Assembly: GCA_016717345.1 (NCBI GenBank)
Contig: JADKFR010000002.1
Span: forward strand, 434,001-498,000
DNA from: Propionibacteriaceae bacterium
GTDB taxonomy: Bacteria; Actinomycetota; Actinomycetes; Propionibacteriales; Propionibacteriaceae
DNA: 64,000 nt
Direction: 5' to 3'
This document shows positions 17,828 through 26,998 of this stretch, piece by piece (the stretch's first letter is position 1; each line of letters begins with the position of its first letter). The translations under genes and the position numbers were made by a program. Under the pieces are notes generated by a model. That model was not told the DNA's origin, made no database searches, and saw only the letters and a list, made by a program, of their open reading frames with translations.

Positions 17828-19541
17828 GTGACGATCGAACTAGAGTCGATGAGTCCTGGGTTGTTTCGACAACGAGTTCGCAGCGGCCGCGTCGGCATTC
17901 GCCCGTGGGGAGTACCTGCTGTGGCTAGGGTCTGGTATCTCGCGTAGCATACTGCCGGATGTTTCGATGTTACTCAAGCGGATATTGGAGTTCCTCCGCA
18001 CGAATACGGATCCGGCTGATCGAACCTGCCGGTTTAGGAAGGCTCTTGAGGAGGTGCTCGATATCTCCGGCGTGTCCACCGAAACCCGTCAGTCAATCGA
18101 CCTAGCTAGCCCCGTCGAGAGCTGGCCGGCGGTTCCAGAACTGGTAAAGGCCGCCTCGGTGACTGTATTCCCGACGTACTGGACGTTCAGGTCCGCGGCG
18201 AGTCAGAGGATTTCCTGGTATGGACCGGTCTTGACGTGCCGAACGTATACGGCGCACCGGGCCTACAACCGGACATTGAGCATCTTTGCATCGCAATCCT
18301 CATGCTGGAGGGGGTGGTGCGCTCGGCGCCTTCCACCAATTGGGACGGTCTCGTCGAGGCAGCAATGGGGCAACTCGTTGAGAATCCGAGGGACGTTCTG
18401 CGGGTGATCGTGGGGCCGCTCGACTTCCAGGGAGCCAGATCGTCCAAGCGGAGTTGGTGAAATTTCATGGCTGCGCGGTCAGGGCTGCAGCGGATGCGAA
18501 TGAGTATCGGAGCCTCCTAATCGCGCGGAAGTCTCAGATCTCGGGTTGGACGGCAAAGCCAGAAAACCAACTCATGAAGGGGCATCTCGAGATGCTCTTC
18601 GCGTCGCGCCCAGCCTTCATCGTCGGTCTCTCTGCGCAGGACGCAAACATCCACATCGTCCTGCACGAGGCGAGTCGCAACCTCGCTCGCACGTGGCCAG
18701 CGTCACCTCCGGCGGTCGTCTTCGCGGAGCAGGAGTTGCATCACCACCACCGCCATGTAATGCGAGTGACGTATGGAGAGACCTACGCGGCGAACGCCGA
18801 GGCAATAGCTGAGTCAGCCCTGCTGGGTGCCTATGCCCAACCAGCGCTGCTGGGCCTCGTACTCTTCACGCTCGCCGACAAGCTTTGCACCTTGGCCGGG
18901 TCCACCACGGAGCTGGCCCTGCCAAGCGGCGAGATGGACCGTATCCGGTCGAATCTCCGAGACCTTCGTGATGCCCTAGGCCGATTGGCTGACGCAGATC
19001 CGCATAGGTTCATCGACGCTGTCATTTCCGGAGTTGGGCTCACGATGGCTGTTTTCAGGACTGGCAGGGCGCCCGACCCCGGACACATCGTGTACCATCC
19101 GATCTCTACCGCGCCCATCAGTAGGGCGCTCACCGATCCGGACTTCCCTTGTGGCGCGCTGGGGCGCCTAGCCATCGCGATGTCCCTGCTCGCTCGTGGG
19201 ATGAGTGAAGGTCTCTGGAGTCTCTCCCTGGGCACGCCGGTGCGCCCTGCCCGCGGTGTCTTGCGGCTAGCGACTAGTCGCCAGGTTTCTCAGTGTTCGT
19301 CGTTCGCGATTCGCGTGCGCGTGCACAGCAGGAGATAGAAGGACTCGTCGGCCCCTACGATGACCGGGCTCTGGTCATGCAGACCGAGGCCGCCACTCTT
19401 CTCAAGACCCGCTCGCCACGCGCGCGTTACGGCCGGACGGGGAAGGGCGGTCTCCGTCACATCGATCTGGAAGAGCTTTGCTCGACGTTGTGCAGCGCGG
19501 ACGACCTGTTCGAAGCGTTCAGGCTGGAGGGAGCACTCTGA
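17828..19541 (+). pseudogene. lmuA: SIR2-domain effector, LmuA-like (Lamassu-Sir2), frameshifted
   Basis: First gene of a three-gene defence set. SIR2 domains in such systems destroy NAD+ when phage is sensed. Readable landmarks in order: GTG 17828 (VTIELESMSPGLF), the NAD-binding loop YLLWLGSGIS, the presumed catalytic histidine in ELVKFHGCAV, and VGLSAQDANIH, the usual SIR2-like second NAD motif. A helical C-terminal half ends EAFRLEGAL at 19541. Four frame breaks are needed: TTT at 17864-17866 (one base extra), near 18165, near 18445, and near 19285. All pieces stay in order with no large loss. The stop overlaps the next ATG (TGATG). The SIR2 identity is firm; the LmuA label rests on the neighbours. 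Confidence 0.72.
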
Positions 19542-20107
19542 TGGACCATGGGATCGAGGCCGTCCTCAGTGTTCTCGAGACGGCTGCCTTCCAGCGACTG
19601 CCCGGGCCTTTGACGGTCGCTGGGTCGGCTTTCGACTTCGACGCAGTCGTGAAGGGTACTGGAGTGTCGAACGACCTTGTCATCGTTGCCATGAGCCCGA
19701 CGGAACCTCGACGGCTCGTTCGTTTGGTTTCTGGATTGACTCGAACCCTCGATCAAGTAGCGTCAAGGCGTCCGGTCACCTTGGTTCTGTTGGGCAAGCC
19801 ACTTGACGTGTCGACCCTGACGGAGCTTGAAAGACACGCACGTGTACTCAGCATTGGGAACGCCGATCCCGGATTGGACGAGGTTCGACGAGCGGTCGCG
19901 GTCCTACTGCCCCTCACGCTGCCATCGACCACGAACCGCGGAAGCGACCCGTTGACTGAGGTGGCCAACGAACTCGGTCCATCGTTGTCGAACGAGCACC
20001 AAGCGTTCATTGAGGCCGCGAAAGTCGGACCGGATGCAGTCCAAGAATCGCTGCGTCGATACATCGACGCTGCGGTCCTTGGTGACAGCGAAAGAATTGT
20101 CTCGTGA
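19541..20107 (+). CDS. lmuC: LmuC-like middle protein of a Lamassu system
   Basis: A 188-residue protein starting at ATG 19541, overlapping the SIR2 gene stop, and overlapping the ATPase gene start by four bases. It begins MDHGIEAVLSVLETAAFQRL and holds a mixed alpha/beta N-terminal half and a helical C-terminus. No domain is recognised from sequence alone. Lamassu systems carry a small variable protein between the effector and the SMC-like ATPase, and both position and size fit. The reading frame is intact. The assignment is by context. Confidence 0.68.
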   Translation: MDHGIEAVLSVLETAAFQRLPGPLTVAGSAFDFDAVVKGTGVSNDLVIVAMSPTEPRRLVRLVSGLTRTLDQVASRRPVTLVLLGKPLDVSTLTELERHARVLSIGNADPGLDEVRRAVAVLLPLTLPSTTNRGSDPLTEVANELGPSLSNEHQAFIEAAKVGPDAVQESLRRYIDAAVLGDSERIVS

Positions 20108-22473
20108 CCAACACACCGCTTCGCGGCATCTCCGTCTCTGACTTCCGTCGGCTCGAAGGCCACCGGGTTCTGCCCCTCGACGCCCCGGTTGTCTTGCTCC
20201 ACGGCCCGAACGGCTCGGGAAAGACGAGCATCCTATCCGCCCTCGAACTCGCATTGACGGGCGAGATTCGAACCATGCGACGCCACGATCCACACTATAC
20301 TGCGCACCTTCCGTTCCATGGGCAGGAGTTCTCGACCCTTCGCGTATTGGTATCCGAGCAACTCGCCGCGAGCACTCGGCAGTCACCGATGACTGTCGGT
20401 GGCAGCCGCATTGGTGGTGCACCTGCACTACGCCCCGAGGCAGCGCGGTTCTACGCCGAGAGGTGCTACCTGGACCAGGTGTCTCTCGGTCAGCTCCTCG
20501 AGCTCTACCAATACCAGGAGGGTAATGAGGAGTCTGCCCTGGCTCGGTTCGTCAACGAGTTGCTCGGTCTCGAGCAGCTCGACGCCCTGCGGAAAGGGCT
20601 CTCAGACTCGACCGATCTCCGGAGACTGAAGAGGCTTTCCGCAGCGCTCGCTGATGCAGAGCGCGCAGCCCATCAAGCCAATACGGATCTGGCCGTCGCA
20701 ACCCGAGAGCTGGGCTCAGCGAGGGGAGAACTTGAGCAGGCTCGGGACGGGCTCTTGGAAGCCATGGAAACCCTCGGGTTGGAGCTGCCAAGTCTCGATG
20801 ATCCGGATGCGCTCATCCAGACGGAGAGACTTCTGAGCCAAACTCAACCTGCGGACAACAGGCGGTCAGCGATGGAACTCAAAGAGTCCTTGACTGCATT
20901 GGGTGGACGGATCGACGTGCTGTCGGGTCGCCCCGCTGTCAAGCGCTTAGAGGAGGCTGTCGCTGCACTCGCAGCCGCGTCGGCGCAGTACGAGAGTTGG
21001 CGCATAGCATTCGAGGAAGACATCAAGGAGTGGCGCGCTCACGCGGCCAGCCTGGAGGCACCAACGGGAAGTGGCACCGTCGCGCTCGACGACGAGTTGC
21101 TGATGATCGATCGGACCATCGCACAGCAAGACGGGCTGGGTGCCAGGAAGGCCCAGCTAGAAGCGCAGCTTGAGGATCGCCGCGTGGCGTTGCTCGATTC
21201 CAGGGGAGGCTGTCCGATGCTCAGGAGCAGGCAGGCTCAATGGTTGAGGGGCTCGCTGCGCTGCGTGCACAGACCGCCGACAACGTCTGTCCTGTCTGTG
21301 ATCGTGACTACAGCGAGGTCTCGTCGATGCACCTCACTTTCCACATTGACCAGAAGATCGCTGAATTGACCACTCAAGGTGCACGTCTTCGTGACCTTCG
21401 CGAACACCGTGATGCCGTCGCGGCCGAGGTTCAGCGCGACGAAGGCCTGCTCGAGCAGATCCGCGGGCTCATATGGTCAGGCGCTCAACGAGGGTCGGTG
21501 GAGCACAGGCGAACCGCCTTGAAGCTCCTGCGAGAACAACTCCAACAACTTCAGCCCGCGATCGACACCGGGACAGAACTGCACTCTGAGCTACGAAGGG
21601 CCCAGGCCGAGCTTGATGAGCTGGAGGCCATCGCCCGTGACACGTCCTTCGTCAGATCCGAGTTTGATCGGCTAGCGCAAGCTCTCGGCGCTCCGCGACC
21701 GGGCCTTGCAGAACCACTGCAGCACATCTGGGGCCAACTCGCCCACCTCGCCGAGGACCGACTTGCCAGGGCGGATGTACTCCAAATGGCGCATGCAACT
21801 GCCATCAAGTACTTTGAAGGGATACGTCTGTCCAATGAACGGGTCGCAACGCTCAAGGAGGCCCTCACTGAAGCAGCGGAACTTAAGAGCACATGGGAAA
21901 GCCGACTCAAAGAGGGCAGACGGCGGCAATCAGTCGCAAGAGCAGTGCATGACGCATCCTCGAGGGCGCGCGCCACAATCGTTCAGCGCGTATTCACCGA
22001 CGAGACTTGCCCCACGTGAGCCATTCATCCCGGCCTTTGGCATACCGACTTCTTCCAAGACAGCCCTTGAGCTGACGCTCAAGACCGTCCACACTTCAGG
22101 TGATTCTGGCGGCTCCCCACAGATGATGCTGAGCGCCGGGAATCTGAATACCGCCGCGCTGTCGCTGTTCATTGCTCTTCACCTCGCGGTCGATCCACTT
22201 GTGCCGTGTCTTGTCTTCGATGACCCCGTGCAAGCCATGGACGAGGTGCACGTGGCACAGTTCGCAGGACTCATCCGAGTTCTCTCAAAGCACCACGAGC
22301 GCCAGGTCATTATCGCTGTCCACGAACGAGAGCTCTTTGAGTACCTCAGCCTCGAACTGAGCCCCGCCTTCGCCGGGGATGAACTCATTACAATCGAACT
22401 CGGCCCGGGGATGGAGGACGGCCATGCGATCAACCGCCTGACTTGGTCCCCGGACCCTGCGATCGCAGTCTGA
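20104..22473 (+). pseudogene. lmuB: SMC/Rad50-like ATPase, LmuB-like (Lamassu), frameshifted
   Basis: The sensor ATPase of the system. Walker A is GPNGSGKTSI (residues 34-43). Long coiled coils follow, then the zinc-hook motif CPVCDRDY, a returning coiled coil, the ABC signature MMLSAGNLNTAAL and Walker B CLVFDDPVQAMDE. This is the LmuB/Rad50-type architecture and full-length at about 785 codons. Two frame breaks are seen: at GGGG 21203-21206 (one G missing) and near 21985-22010. The second appears to lose about ten codons: RVFTDE runs straight into TRLAPREPF, where relatives usually have a longer link. The end is next to a truncated IS1634-type element. Confidence 0.75.
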
Positions 22474-23660
22474 GCTTGGTCCTTATCACCGGCGATCCGC
22501 CGACTGCCCGACAGATCACCCACCGGCGGTCCGGGCTGGCTTCCAGTCGGACTTCCTTGACGCGCAGGTTGTCGCGGACCTGCTGGTAGCGGCCCTGCCG
22601 CGCCAGGGCTGCTTCGACCAGCGGTGAGCCGTCCCGCATCCGTTCCCCGGCGATGTAGTGCCCACCGGCACGCTTCAGGTAGGCCAGGTTCGCCTCCGAG
22701 GAGAACCCGCGATCGACGACGGTGACCACCCTGCCCAACCGCCAATCCCGCATGCTGTCCTTCACCTCGGGTAGGACGGTGACATCGGTGGTGTTGCCGG
22801 GCCAGCACCAACACCGCACCGGGATGCCTTCCTTGGTGACGGCCAGGCCGATCACGATCTGAGGCAGGTCCTTGCGGTGGTCTTTGGAGTGCCCGTACCG
22901 CCGGAATCCGTTGTCGCCTTCCTCTTCGGTGTCGCGTTCGAAGTAGGTGCTGGTGGTGTCGAACAACAACACGTCGACCTCAAGGTTGAGCAGGTTCGCT
23001 ACCGCGAAGAACACCGCCTCCTGCACCTTCGCCTGCGCGTCGGCGGCCACCAGGACGTCCATCGCCCGATACGCCTGATCGTCATCCATGCAGGCCAGGC
23101 CAGGGATCGCCGCATCACAGGAGGCCCACTCGGCGGCGGACAGCTTCGACATCGGGTCCACGCACCGGTTCGCGACCAGGGCGAACAGGACGCGTTCGAT
23201 GTCGGTGGTGAACCGGCGCGGGCCGAGCGCCTTGCGCAGGGCGTCGTCGACGCCGAGCGTTCGCCACAGGCCGTCGAGCAGGTGCACCGTCCCCATCGGA
23301 CGCGACTCGGCCACGCGCAGCTGGTCGCCGACCAGGTGGGCGGCTTCGGCCGGTAGCCCGCCAGTGGCCGGTTCGCCCAGGTACCGGTTGATCGAGGCCA
23401 CCAGCCGCACCAGACCGTCCCGGTCGAGGGTGTCTTCGCGGCCCAGGTTCACCAGCACCGCAGCCTGGGTGACCCCGTCGACCTTCCGGTTGTGCGCCAC
23501 CTGCACGTAGCGCACGATGCTGCCGTCCTTGTTCCGCCTTTGCGTGGTCCGCAAGTGCATGCCCACCAGCCCACCGCGTCACCCGCTGTAAACGCAAGCC
23601 CGACACGGCTAGTCGTGTGCCCACCGATTTCGGGCGTTTCCCGACCACCAAAACCCTCTG
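22474..23660 (-). mobile_element. Truncated IS1634-family element
   Basis: The region holds the 5' two thirds of an IS1634-family transposase gene and its leading flank. The 3' part of the element is missing: family similarity stops near 22510 and the Lamassu ATPase gene ends at 22473. No matching inverted repeats could be identified, so the outer limit near 23660 is approximate. Confidence 0.7.
22480..23566 (-). pseudogene. IS1634-family transposase, 3' truncated
   Basis: Begins MHLRTTQRRNKDGSIVRYVQ and holds the family's DDE core: VLLFDTTSTYFERDTEEE (first Asp region) and VVTVVDRGFSSEANL (second Asp region). After RRWVICRAVGG the sequence no longer resembles the family. Complete relatives are about 550-600 residues, so roughly the last 200, including the final catalytic Glu region, are gone. 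The element is immobile. Confidence 0.85.
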
Positions 23661-24099
23661 ACAAGCACCAACGCCCGATCAGGCCAGCTCAAATGCCCAC
23701 CAACTGCGGAACTCGGGTTTCCCGGATCAGGGGAGCAGCAACTCTCCTGCGCCGCCGACCGCTACGTCGCTCAACGCCGGGTGCAGCGACGACCTGGCCC
23801 GTCTCCTTCGCCGCCTACCCCGGTCACCCGGCACCGGGTCGGGGTGATCCGCGTCGACGGCGCATCTCAGGGGGCTGTTTTCGGATAATGAGACACGCGC
23901 GGCGCAGCCCGTTTCTCGGCTTAGCGTTTTCTTGCGCCCACCCTCCAGCGTCCAAGTTTCCGGTGTACACGGTGGTGGCCTGCGCCCCACAAGGGACTGG
24001 CACGAACCACCGGCGGCATCAGCAGAACTATGTCCTGTTCTGCTGTCCCCCAAACCGGCTTGGCGCACCTTCTGGAGGGTGAAGCAGAAGGGGAGATCG
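23661..24099. other. Gap between IS remnant and Tad operon
   Basis: No supported gene. At 23870-23898 the sequence GGGGGCTGTTTTCGGATAAT with the following AGACACGC resembles a Tn3-family terminal repeat, but no partner end or transposase was found. The Tad operon promoter should lie in the last 100 bases. Confidence 0.35.
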
Positions 24100-24654
24100 A
24101 TGACGATCGCGATGAGTATGAAGGCGGCCTGCCTGGCAACAGCGCTGGCTGCCATGACCGGGTGCACGCCCACTGTTGGGCCCACGCCTGCCGTGACCTC
24201 GGTGTCGCCATCAATGTCGCAGTCCGCGTCGCCCACGCCTTCGCCGACCGCGCTGACGCCTGACGAGCAGGACCTGGTGACGGCCAAGTCGGCGTACGCC
24301 ACGTACGTGAAGGAACTCGACCGCCTCTCCGCCGATCCCGAGTCCCGGATCAACGACCTGGGCCGGGTGGCGCGAGACAGCGCCTTGGAGCAGGGGAGGA
24401 AGGACCTGCTGACGATGCGCGTGGCGGGCTACCGGCTCAAGGGCTCCACGGTGATCGACGGGATCACGGCGAAGCTCTCCAAGCCGAACAAGTGGACGCT
24501 GACCGCGTGTCTCGACCTCAGCAAGTCGGATCTCGTGGACGCGAAGGGCAAGTCAGTCACGGGGCCGCCGTACCGGATGTCCCACCGCGCGACAGTAATC
24601 CGCGACGCGCGGAACTACTTCGTCACCACGGACAAAGTGGTCGCAACGTGCTGA
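24100..24654 (+). CDS. Secreted lipoprotein, first gene of Tad operon
   Basis: 184 residues from ATG 24100, with GAAGGGGA upstream. The N-terminus MTIAMSMKAACLATALAAMT plus GC is a lipoprotein signal with the cysteine at about residue 22. A Ser/Thr/Pro-rich linker and a C-terminal domain follow (ALTPDEQDLVTAKSAYATYV to FVTTDKVVATC). It is anchored outside the membrane. The next gene's GTG lies inside its last codons, so the two are coupled. Similar small lipoproteins precede Tad genes in other actinomycetes; the exact role is unknown. Confidence 0.75.
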   Translation: MTIAMSMKAACLATALAAMTGCTPTVGPTPAVTSVSPSMSQSASPTPSPTALTPDEQDLVTAKSAYATYVKELDRLSADPESRINDLGRVARDSALEQGRKDLLTMRVAGYRLKGSTVIDGITAKLSKPNKWTLTACLDLSKSDLVDAKGKSVTGPPYRMSHRATVIRDARNYFVTTDKVVATC

Positions 24655-25553
24655 TTGGCCGACGGCTGATCACGTCGCTGCTGGCGTCGCTCCTCCTGCT
24701 CTGGACAATGGCTCCTCACGCAATGGCAGGCCCGGTGTCGTGTGGGGCGGGTAAGTCACTGGTCAACGGCCGCTGCGCCGTGACCGTGGCGGTTGCCGGC
24801 GGCGGGAGCGGAACTCGGGGTTCGTCCAAGTCGCATTCCTCGCCCGCGGCGTCGTGTGAGTTCTACGGCAAGCCGATCGCGTGTCGCCAGGGACAGTCGT
24901 GGTGGAGCAACGCCCGCCAGTGCTACATCGAATTCGTTTCTCCCCAGCCAGCCAAGTCAGACCCGACCTGGATGGGCCACACCACAGGCGCGGTGTACGG
25001 GTGCTACCTGCCGCGGAACGGCGGCGGCAACAAGATGTACTGGTTCTGGTCGGCTTCGGCGCCGGCCGGTCCGGATCCGGCGACGTTGGCTCGGCGGGCG
25101 CTCGCGGCGATGAACCTGACGGCGATTCGGATCGGGATGGTTCCCGAGCCGCGGCCCGGGTCGGTGGGGATCATCGGCATGCCGGTGTGGCTGTGGGTCG
25201 ACCAGCCGGATTCACGCACCTGGGGTCCCATCACGCGGAGCGCTTCGGCGGCCGGGGCGAGCGTGACGGCGACCGCGAAGGTGTCCAAGGTCGTCTGGTC
25301 CATGGGCGACGGCACCACCGTGGTGTGTCTCGGCCCGGGCACGGTGTACCAGGACCGCTTCGGCCGGTCGCCCTCCCCGTCGTGCGGCCATGTGTACGAG
25401 GAGCAGGGCACCTACACGGTGCAGGCGACCTCGTACTGGACAGTGTCGTGGCGCGGCATGGGCGCCTCGGGGACCATCCCACTTCAGCTCTCCCGGTCGA
25501 TCCAGGTGATCGAGGGAGAGATCCAGGTCATCGTCACGTCAGGAGATCGCTGA
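24648..25553 (+). CDS. Secreted protein of the Tad operon
   Basis: About 301 residues from GTG 24648, overlapping the lipoprotein stop. A signal peptide (VLIGRRLITSLLASLLLLWT to HAMAG) leads to a Cys-containing exported domain with CSFYG-like and CRQGQSWWSNARQCY segments. The C-terminal half has a PKD-like pattern (VVWSMGDGTTVVC then CGHVYEEQGTYTVQATS). The frame remains open upstream to 24492 but inside the previous gene, so the GTG is preferred. The stop overlaps the next ATG (TGATG). Likely an extracytoplasmic partner of the pilus; function unproven. Confidence 0.75.
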   Translation: MLIGRRLITSLLASLLLLWTMAPHAMAGPVSCGAGKSLVNGRCAVTVAVAGGGSGTRGSSKSHSSPAASCEFYGKPIACRQGQSWWSNARQCYIEFVSPQPAKSDPTWMGHTTGAVYGCYLPRNGGGNKMYWFWSASAPAGPDPATLARRALAAMNLTAIRIGMVPEPRPGSVGIIGMPVWLWVDQPDSRTWGPITRSASAAGASVTATAKVSKVVWSMGDGTTVVCLGPGTVYQDRFGRSPSPSCGHVYEEQGTYTVQATSYWTVSWRGMGASGTIPLQLSRSIQVIEGEIQVIVTSGDR

Positions 25554-26224
25554 TGCCCGCTCCCACTGTCACCGAACCCGCACTTCGGGCCTCTGCTGCG
25601 CTGCGTGGTTCCGACCGAACGGAGGAGTCGCCGCCGAAGTGGCGTCGCCGTCCGTCCCGAACGCTGGCCGCGGTCGCTGTGGTTCTTGTCGGCGCGTTGG
25701 CGGGAGCCTGGGCGTGGACATCGACGACGGCCACCGTTGACGTGGTTGCTGCCAGGACGACATTGCTGCGCGGCGAGGTGATCGACCGGGCCGACCTGAT
25801 CGCGGTTCGGGTCGGGGTGGACCCCGCGTTACACCCGGTCCGGGCGAGCGAGATCGACACGCTGGTGGGGAAGCGGGCGGCGCTCGATATCGCCGCCGGC
25901 GGATTCGTGACGACGGACGCGGTGTCGGACGGCCTGCTGCCCGCACGCGGGTACTCGGTGGTGGGCTTGAGTGTGGGTGCAGGGCTGGTGCCTTCGGGCC
26001 CGCTCGAGCCGGGCGACCAGGTGCGGATCGTCACGACGCCCGGCCAGCAGGCTGACGTCGACGGGGTACCGGGCACCGTCGGGGCCACGGTGGTGCGGGT
26101 GACCAGCGCGGACAACGGCGAGGCCCTGGTCGATGTGCAGGTGCCCGAGTCGGCGGCGGCGGAGTTGGCGGCGCGAGCGGCGACAGGCCGGGTGGCCGTG
26201 GTTCTCGACTCGCGGGAGCGCTGA
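25553..26224 (+). CDS. SAF-domain protein, RcpC/CpaB-like Tad assembly factor
   Basis: 223 residues. One membrane anchor (TLAAVAVVLVGALAGAWAW, near 38-56) is followed by a SAF domain (VVAARTTLLRGEVIDRADLI to VGKRAALDIAAGGFVTTDAV). RcpC/CpaB proteins carry this arrangement and work in the periplasmic or outer part of the Tad secretion channel; actinomycetes keep a shorter version. It overlaps the upstream gene and ends four bases before tadZ. Confidence 0.8.
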   Translation: MPAPTVTEPALRASAALRGSDRTEESPPKWRRRPSRTLAAVAVVLVGALAGAWAWTSTTATVDVVAARTTLLRGEVIDRADLIAVRVGVDPALHPVRASEIDTLVGKRAALDIAAGGFVTTDAVSDGLLPARGYSVVGLSVGAGLVPSGPLEPGDQVRIVTTPGQQADVDGVPGTVGATVVRVTSADNGEALVDVQVPESAAAELAARAATGRVAVVLDSRER

Positions 26225-26227
26225 GAG

Positions 26228-26998
26228 ATGCCGGTGATCACGCTGGCGTCCGCATCGGGCTCGCCGGGGGTGACCACGGCTGCGCTGGGGTTGGCGGAGT
26301 CGTGGCCCCGTCCGGTGGTGCTGGTCGAGGCGGATCCGACGGGCGGGTCAGGGATCCTGGCCGGGTTTCTGCGTGGCGAGGTGGAGCCGGCCGGCGGTCT
26401 GTTGGAGCTGGTCATGGCCCAGCGCAACGGGGCGATCGAGGTTTCTCCGGAGGTGTTGATGCCCCTGATGGACGGCCGGGTCCGGCTGCTGCCGGGGATT
26501 CGCGCGCATTCGCAGGCTCGCAGCCTGGCCTCGGTTTGGGAGCCGCTGCTGACAGCGCTGCGAAACGCGACCGGCGTGACCGGCCAGGACGTGATCGTGG
26601 ACGCGGGGCGGCTGGGGCTCAACGGCTGGCCGGAGCCGTTGGTTCGTGGTTCGGACATCACGGTGTTGGTGACGCGGAGCTCGTTGCCGGCGCTGGCGGC
26701 AGCCCGGTCCTGGCTGGATGAGCTGCGTCACGACAACCCGCTGTTGGGTGTCGTCGTGGTGGGCGCTGGGCGTCCGTACAGCGCCCGTGAGGTGGCCCGG
26801 TGGCTGCGCGTCCCGGTATTCGGGGAAGTGGCCTGGGATCCGGGGTCGGCGGCGGCGTTCTCCGACGGCGCCCAGCGTCCGCGCCGATTCGACCATTCGG
26901 GGTTCGCACGAAGCCTGAGGACTGTCGGGGAGGGCCTGCGGGCCCGTTGCGTCGCAGTGGATCTCGACGAGGAGCAGAAAGTGCGAGGAGTGCGATGA
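26228..26998 (+). CDS. TadZ/CpaE-like MinD-fold protein
   Basis: 256 residues with a MinD/ParA-type fold that places the pilus machine at a site in the cell. The N-terminus has a deviant P-loop, SASGSPGVTTAALGLAESW, in which the usual lysines of KGGxGKT are absent; many actinobacterial relatives have this form and may not hydrolyse ATP. VVLVEADPTGG is the switch-like region and DVIVDAGRL the second acidic motif. The stop overlaps the tadA start by four bases. Confidence 0.82.
   Translation: MPVITLASASGSPGVTTAALGLAESWPRPVVLVEADPTGGSGILAGFLRGEVEPAGGLLELVMAQRNGAIEVSPEVLMPLMDGRVRLLPGIRAHSQARSLASVWEPLLTALRNATGVTGQDVIVDAGRLGLNGWPEPLVRGSDITVLVTRSSLPALAAARSWLDELRHDNPLLGVVVVGAGRPYSAREVARWLRVPVFGEVAWDPGSAAAFSDGAQRPRRFDHSGFARSLRTVGEGLRARCVAVDLDEEQKVRGVR

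Noticed and set aside
24881..26224. 447-codon start far upstream for the SAF-domain protein
   Set aside because: The extra part lies inside the preceding secreted-protein gene in another frame and reads as Arg/Gly-rich noise. The TGATG overlap at 25553 gives the real start.
26800..26994. Upstream extension of TadA
   Set aside because: It overlaps the TadZ-like gene; ATG 26995 with the ATGA overlap fits the operon pattern and family length.
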